Assembly (NCBI GenBank): GCA_025331565.1
Contig: JAFREQ010000017.1
Coordinates: forward strand, 5,014,501 to 5,078,500
Length of the DNA: 64,000 nt
Direction: 5' to 3'
DNA from: Holacanthus passer
Lineage: Eukaryota; Chordata; Actinopteri; Pomacanthidae
Part shown: positions 59,301 through 64,000 of the stretch, one piece after another
Layout: the number at the start of each line of letters is the position of its first letter
How positions within the stretch are numbered: position 1 is the first letter of the stretch
Translations under genes and position numbers: made by a program
Notes under the pieces: generated by a model
What the model saw: only the letters and a program-made list of their open reading frames with translations
Told to the model about the DNA's origin: nothing
Database searches by the model: none

Positions 59301-62300
59301 TTTAAAGAGTCAGTTATAAGACGTTGACACGTGGTGTTTGAGTGTGTCCTCCGAAAGCTGAGCGGTTATTTAAAACATACCTGAAAGTGTTAAAGCAACT
59401 GAAATACTGGAGTCACATTAGCACAGGCCTTGTGTTGAATGTGACTCCATTTTTGCTGCTGTTTAGACATCTCAAATATTTTAGGCTTTAAATACTGATT
59501 CCTGCAGCAGCTCCTCCACGTGTTCAGCTTGACAGTGTGCTGAAGAAACTGTAGTACAATGAAGAGCTCCACAAGCAAGAGAACGTGTCAAAAACAGCAT
59601 TTAAAAACTCTGAAAATGTCCATTTGAAATGACTTTGAAAATGTCGTCCTCAGACCTGAGAGCACTGCTTCAGTTTAACCTGGTGACATGATTTTGTGTC
59701 GTCCTGCTCTGATGTTGGACGTCCTGTTGAGCAGTGAGGACAGACAACAGTGAATGTGTGCAGGGTTGTTTTTTTTTTTGTAATATTTATTCTGTATTTA
59801 TGACGAATGTTACGTTCTTTGTCAGTTGAAATGTTTTTGTTTTGCTTTGGAAACATGTTTTGTTGGTGCACATTCATGGAGGTGACAGTATTTTATTTAC
59901 TGCAAATCAACTTTCAACTTCACTTTTTGGAAAAGAACATTTTAGCCTAATTTCATTCACTTTCCATTTCTGAAGATTCAGTTCATACCTGCAGTTTGTC
60001 AAATGCTGAAGCTACTTTTCACTTGCAAGACCAGATTGTTGTAATGATCAGATTTACATTTTACACTCTTCCTTGCAAAAAGGCCAAAAGAGCTGAAACT
60101 CAAATCACGTTGTGGCAAATTTTTTTGATCTGAAACAAACTCCCCACATCAGTCACATTATGCAGTTTTATCTTCTATGCACAGATCTGTGATAATCTTC
60201 TGTTCTTAACCTTTTAAACATCCTGGACTCACTTTGAATGTCAGCACTTCATGTTTTCTCTCTGATCTTTAACGTGGTGAGATCTGCTCACTTGGTTTTT
60301 CCCAACAAATTTAAACATATTCTAAAAATGGTTTGTGTTTATCGAGCCTGAGAGGACTTCTGGTTTCTGAAGAGCTTGAAATGAAAAGAATCCACTTCAA
60401 CACAGTGACTGGCGACGCTGCTGGGCCCATTCTGGCTCTGTCTGCTTCATCACATCTCAGTATGACTGAACGCACAGGAATGAAAGTGTAAAACTTATTA
60501 CTAACATAAGACGCGTTGGTTTGACAAACAACAAGAACAGGAAAATAATAAAATAACACAAATGAAAATATTTTGCTGTGGATTTTAACTTGACTTGAAA
60601 TTGAAGTATTTGTCTTCACAGTTTTTTCATTTGGCTCATGGTTCAGTTTGAACAGCCGCCCTGGGACTGATGTTTGATACCGGATGGGTTCAGCAGTTTG
60701 TGGAGCTCTAAAACCACAGACACTTGATTTAAAGGATCATCTACAGGTGTGATTGTGTGTGAAATAATATTCAAAGCTTTTATCACAACCATGAGTGAAA
60801 AACCCCAATGAGAAATTCAAGTTTATAAATGTGTACAGAGCACAGATTCAAAGAAGAAACTTCAAATACAAATTTTTATTGTTGAGCAATTTATGAGATA
60901 TTAAAGTAAGTGTGTGTGTGTGTGTGTAACACACTGAGTCTTTGAAGTTAGTATTTTCACTGATTTCTGCTTTGAATCTGTACAGAAACACAAAAACAGT
61001 TCTTTTGTCTCAGAGCTTTTGTTGCTGTTGATGGAGGTTTTTTTTGTTTTCTCACCTGTTCACTGAGCAGTCGACACCCACAAGGTCTCTGAAGCTCCTT
61101 TCACGGATTCTCACTCAGCCATTCGAGGCCATAAATGTCCAGCTTCCTGAGCCTAATTTATAAAAACAGTTCCTCAGTTCTGCTTCAGAAACTTCAAATG
61201 TAATTCACCCCAGAGCAACTTCAACTTGTGCATTGAACAAGTGTATCAGGTTCACCTGTACAATCTAATGGAGTCAGCCCTGAAACAACATTCATCTGTA
61301 TGATGTATCTGCATGATGTCACGTTTGTTGACCTCAGTGGAAATGTGTAAATTCAATTCTGTTTATTTCTGAGGTCACAGTTAAAGGTGTTGTGCTGCTC
61401 CCTGTTCACAGACAAGAGTGGGGCAGAAGGTGAGAAACACCTCTCAGTATAAAGCCGCTCAGTAACTAACTGCTCTATGACCTCGGTGATAAAACATCAA
61501 ACTGACCCTCAGCATGTCAGAAAGGAAACTTGGTGCTGTGACGGTTGGATCGCACTAGATCATACAGGTGTATCTTTTCATTTGTACATTTTCTAATGAC
61601 CATTTCTCTTCTTTATAGTTTGGCTATTGAATGATAGCCTTTATCCATAACTTCATAAAGTTTTATACAAGACACCAAACTTCAGTGTCTAAAACCAGGC
61701 AGTCAGAAATAGTGTGTGTGAGTCTGAGCCGGCTGCCGAGCTTTCAGACCGGAGCTTTGAACAAGCTCAACAGAACATATGTTTTCACTTTTTTATCTTG
61801 GTCACTTCCCTCTAAGGTAACTCTTACTGAAACACGGCTCCTGGTCTTATTTTACTGCCTTTTTTATTAGACATTCTGTATTTAAACTGTGGGTAACAAC
61901 AGTAGAATGTGTAACTCTTTGTCCAATCAATGATCAGTAGTAGCTGCTGAAATCGACACCGTCAGTCATTTAGTCCTGGTCGAAGACATGTGCTTTAACT
62001 TCAGTTTAAAGGAGCTGAAAGTGGGTTTTAGCCTGTGGAGGCTGTGGTTGCTGTCTTTATCATTTGGAAGCCGCCCATCAGCCCGGCCTGCGCAGGACGG
62101 CACACGTACCTGTAGCCTTGCATAACGACAAACTTGAACTAAACACCATGAGTCGCAGCCTAAACCAGCTGAATGTTTGCCACTACATCGAGCAAAGACA
62201 TGAAACCCCGTGTGGTTGGAGCGGGACGAGAGCGGTTCTACTTTCATGTGCTGCGTTGTTTTGCTTGTTTGAAATATTTTTTAAAGTTGAATAATTTATT

Positions 62301-62330
62301 TCCTGGCAAAATAAAGACAACTGTAAAGAT
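56314..62330 (+). other. cul5 3' UTR and intergenic region
   Basis: Six kilobases without a supported coding exon on either strand. AT-rich, with stretches resembling a long 3' UTR. Candidate AATAAA signals occur at 60547-60552 and 62310-62315; which is used cannot be told. TG microsatellites lie at about 56937-56981, 57559-57660 and 60909-60926. A CTCF-like sequence occurs at 56571-56586 (reverse) and another at 58699-58712 (forward). The ACAT1 gene that follows CUL5 in human is not present. Confidence 0.5.
57559..57660. repeat. compound (TG)n/(TCTG)n microsatellite
   Basis: About 100 bp of TG runs with a central block of five to six TCTG units. Confidence 0.95.
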
Positions 62331-62848
62331 TTCTGGCTTCTCTCTTTCCTTCGCTTCTGTTGTCAGTGAAAACAGACGCAGACAACCGGGACTTTGATTT
62401 GACGGAAACTTTCTCTCTTGTGCTTCGAGTTACTGAAATAGATTTGTATAAGATAAATGTTTGAGGACTATGTCGATATGTCTGAAGCAGTGAAGATATT
62501 TTAATCCAGATTTTTGCTGTGTTTAAACATGGCAAGTTTATTTGTAGAACCTTTCAACAAGGCAACACAGAGAGATACTGGGACAGGATATAAAAGAAGA
62601 CAATATAAAAAGACATATAAATAGCATCAAGATAAAGGAAAGCCGTAAAATAGAATAAGACAGTTTAAACAGTAGAATAAAAAGAAGTAGATTGAAGAAG
62701 TTGATTGAACAGTACATGGAAGTGTAAACATTTAAAAGCTGTCTCCAAATCATTTCAGTTTCTCTCTCACACCTGTTTTTGGGATATTCAGATCTGCCAG
62801 TACAGGTAAACAGACATTTACAGGCATCAAGTTAAAACACAGGTTTGA

Positions 62849-63162
62849 AGGCTGAACAATTAATAGAAAGATTATTGACATCACAATACGACCAAGTGCA
62901 ATATCCAAATCGCAGAAGCTGCAATTTTTTGGTAAAAAAAGTAAAATGTGTCTCAACGTACAATTAAACACTATAAATGAAGCACAGTGGTGCCGCAGAG
63001 ATAAATCATGTTCTCCAGATGTAAGGCAAAAAAATCACATCAGCATTTTTGTATATTTTCAGTGAAAATGAAATGTAAAAGTTACCAGTCCAACTAAAAT
63101 CATGACTCATGAATCTGTCAAAATAATCAGAATATGTTTTTTTTTGCATATCGTTCATCCCT
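62849..63162. mobile_element. MITE-like nonautonomous element with inverted ends
   Basis: The left end AGGCTGAACAATTAA (62849-62863) and the reverse complement of the right end (AGGGATGAACGATATG, 63162-63147) share an AGG..TGAAC.AT pattern. The interior has TGCAATATCCAAATCGCAGA, text I associate with a common fish repeat. It has no coding capacity. About 314 bp, between cul5 and capn5. Confidence 0.45.
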
Positions 63163-63338
63163 ATTAGTGGTTCTTATCACTTCCTCTGAGCTCCACAGAC
63201 CTGCTGGATGTGTAACCTTCTGTAAAGTAAACTTAAAGTAAACCCTCGACTCCTGCGGCGTCTGCACCGACAGGCAAACAAAGCAGTGCTGTGGTAAACT
63301 GGAATGAAAGAGCCTGAGCGGACGGCTCGTGGTCTGTC

Positions 63339-63749
63339 TCAGATGTTGGTGAGCACCGTGCTGGTTTTTACGGCGACCGTGATGGTTCCGGGCAGGTCGT
63401 TGTCACGGCGATCACCTTTGTCCCTCAGGTGGAGCGTCTGCTGGAAGTCACCTTGTTCAACTGGCAGCGTCACCTGACCCATGAAGGAATCCATCAGCAG
63501 GTTGTTGTTGTAGATCTGACACACGGAGAGAGAGAAATTCACTGATTCACTGTGACGACAAAATTCATACATGTAAACAAATCGTCTGTCGGTCTCACAC
63601 ACACACACACACCTCGATGCTGATTGGCTTATTGGCTTTCTTCCTGTAGAAGAGCCCCTTGGTGTCGAAGGCGGGGCTGCGTGTGTTTTTATAGACCGGA
63701 GAACGAACTTTCTCTCCTTCGCAACGAATTATCACGTAGGGGTCCGACA
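63339..63749 (-). CDS. capn5: capn5-type calpain, last two coding exons (partial)
   Basis: Calcium-dependent cysteine protease of the CAPN5/CAPN6 (TRA-3-like) type, whose fourth domain is a C2 domain instead of EF hands. Exons on the minus strand: 63749-63613 (phase 1 entry) and 63515-63339 (stop at 63339). The 104 readable residues, SDPYVIIRCEGEKVRSPVYK through KGLFYRKKANKPISIE and then IYNNNLLMDSFMGQVTLP to STVLTNI, follow the human CAPN5 C2 domain and its LHLRDK...LPGTITV ending. The protease core is off the right edge, so catalytic residues cannot be checked and CAPN6 cannot be formally excluded. The donor of the first of these exons lies inside a GT repeat. Tail-to-tail with cul5. Confidence 0.85.
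63594..63612 (-). repeat. (GT)n forming the capn5 donor site
   Basis: The exon ends ...ATCGAG and the intron begins with about nine GT units in transcript sense, so several GT positions compete as donor. Confidence 0.85.
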
Positions 63750-64000
63750 CTGGAGACACACACACAACAATAAACAGGATTAACATGTGTGCTATTTCAA
63801 ATAGGAAATGATGTTTGATCTAGTTTTTTTGTCAGCTTCTAAGATACAAAATCAAACCACATCTCCATCATAACATAGCTGAACCATTCTTCCAGCTGAC
63901 AAGTTGTAGATAGCAGAGGCTCGAATAAGCAGCTGCATGTTAACGTGTAAAATTAAGATCTGGAAAATGAAACTAAACACTAAATGTTGTACTTCTACAC
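63750..64000 (-). other. capn5 intron, continuing beyond the window
   Basis: No coding exon seen between the acceptor at 63750-63751 and the window end. It starts with a GTGTGTGTCTCCAG acceptor in transcript sense. Confidence 0.6.

Noticed and set aside
58000..62300. Possible small gene or lncRNA downstream of cul5.
   Set aside because: Only short chance frames; the region fits a long 3' UTR or intergenic DNA, and a lncRNA cannot be judged from sequence alone.
1..64000. Prokaryote-style novel system (defence island, CRISPR, operon, prophage).
   Set aside because: All coding evidence is split vertebrate genes; spacing, splice sites and repeats are eukaryotic. No regularly spaced repeat-spacer array exists.

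Overview
This window is nuclear DNA of a ray-finned fish, probably an acanthomorph (percomorph-type) teleost. The evidence is intron-rich vertebrate genes with GT-AG splice sites, protein sequences closest to the fish and human versions I can recall, abundant (CA)n microsatellites, and several short repeat families that recur inside the window. I see no bacterial, plasmid or viral gene system, no CRISPR array and no operon. I did not find a convincing undescribed multi-gene system; the points of interest are gene-level and splicing-level.

Layout. 1-11287 (-): cep295 (centriole elongation), 5' part only, 20 exons traced with continuous phase, running off the left edge. 11288-12466: shared divergent promoter. 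12467-17964 (+): med17 (Mediator head), complete, 12 coding exons, 643 aa. 18927-22552 (-): vstm5 (neuronal Ig/TM protein), complete, 4 exons, 192 aa, with LINE and SINE debris in its introns. 24523-29205 (+): a TRPV1/2-type cation channel, complete, 15 exons, 756 aa. 33003-35537 (-): fam222b, 2 coding exons, 698 aa, with a probable 3.5-kb 3' UTR reaching the TRPV tail and a CpG/NRF1-type promoter near 37.4-37.7 kb. 38008-43283 (-): slc35f2, 8 exons, 440 aa. 44195-56313 (+): cul5, 19 exons, exactly 780 aa. 56314-63338: long 3' UTR/intergenic stretch. 63339-63749 (-): last two coding exons of a calpain-5-type gene (C2 domain), continuing past the right edge.

The genes are ordinary single-copy housekeeping or signalling genes and do not form a pathway. 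They are arranged as divergent pairs sharing promoters (cep295/med17, slc35f2/cul5) and tail-to-tail pairs (med17/vstm5, trpv/fam222b, cul5/capn5). From memory of the human map, cep295, med17, vstm5, slc35f2, cul5 and capn5 lie on 11q while fam222b and TRPV1 lie on chromosome 17, so the middle of the window looks like a lineage-specific junction.

The best leads are: cul5 exon 14 flanked by complementary (UG)n and (CA)n tracts; a TRPV channel with a changed vanilloid pocket; a Vstm5 V domain with one cysteine; a near-perfect 90-bp in-frame duplication in cep295; and a GC-AG intron in the TRPV gene. All gene models were assembled by eye from reading frames, splice sites and remembered homologues; no database search was run.
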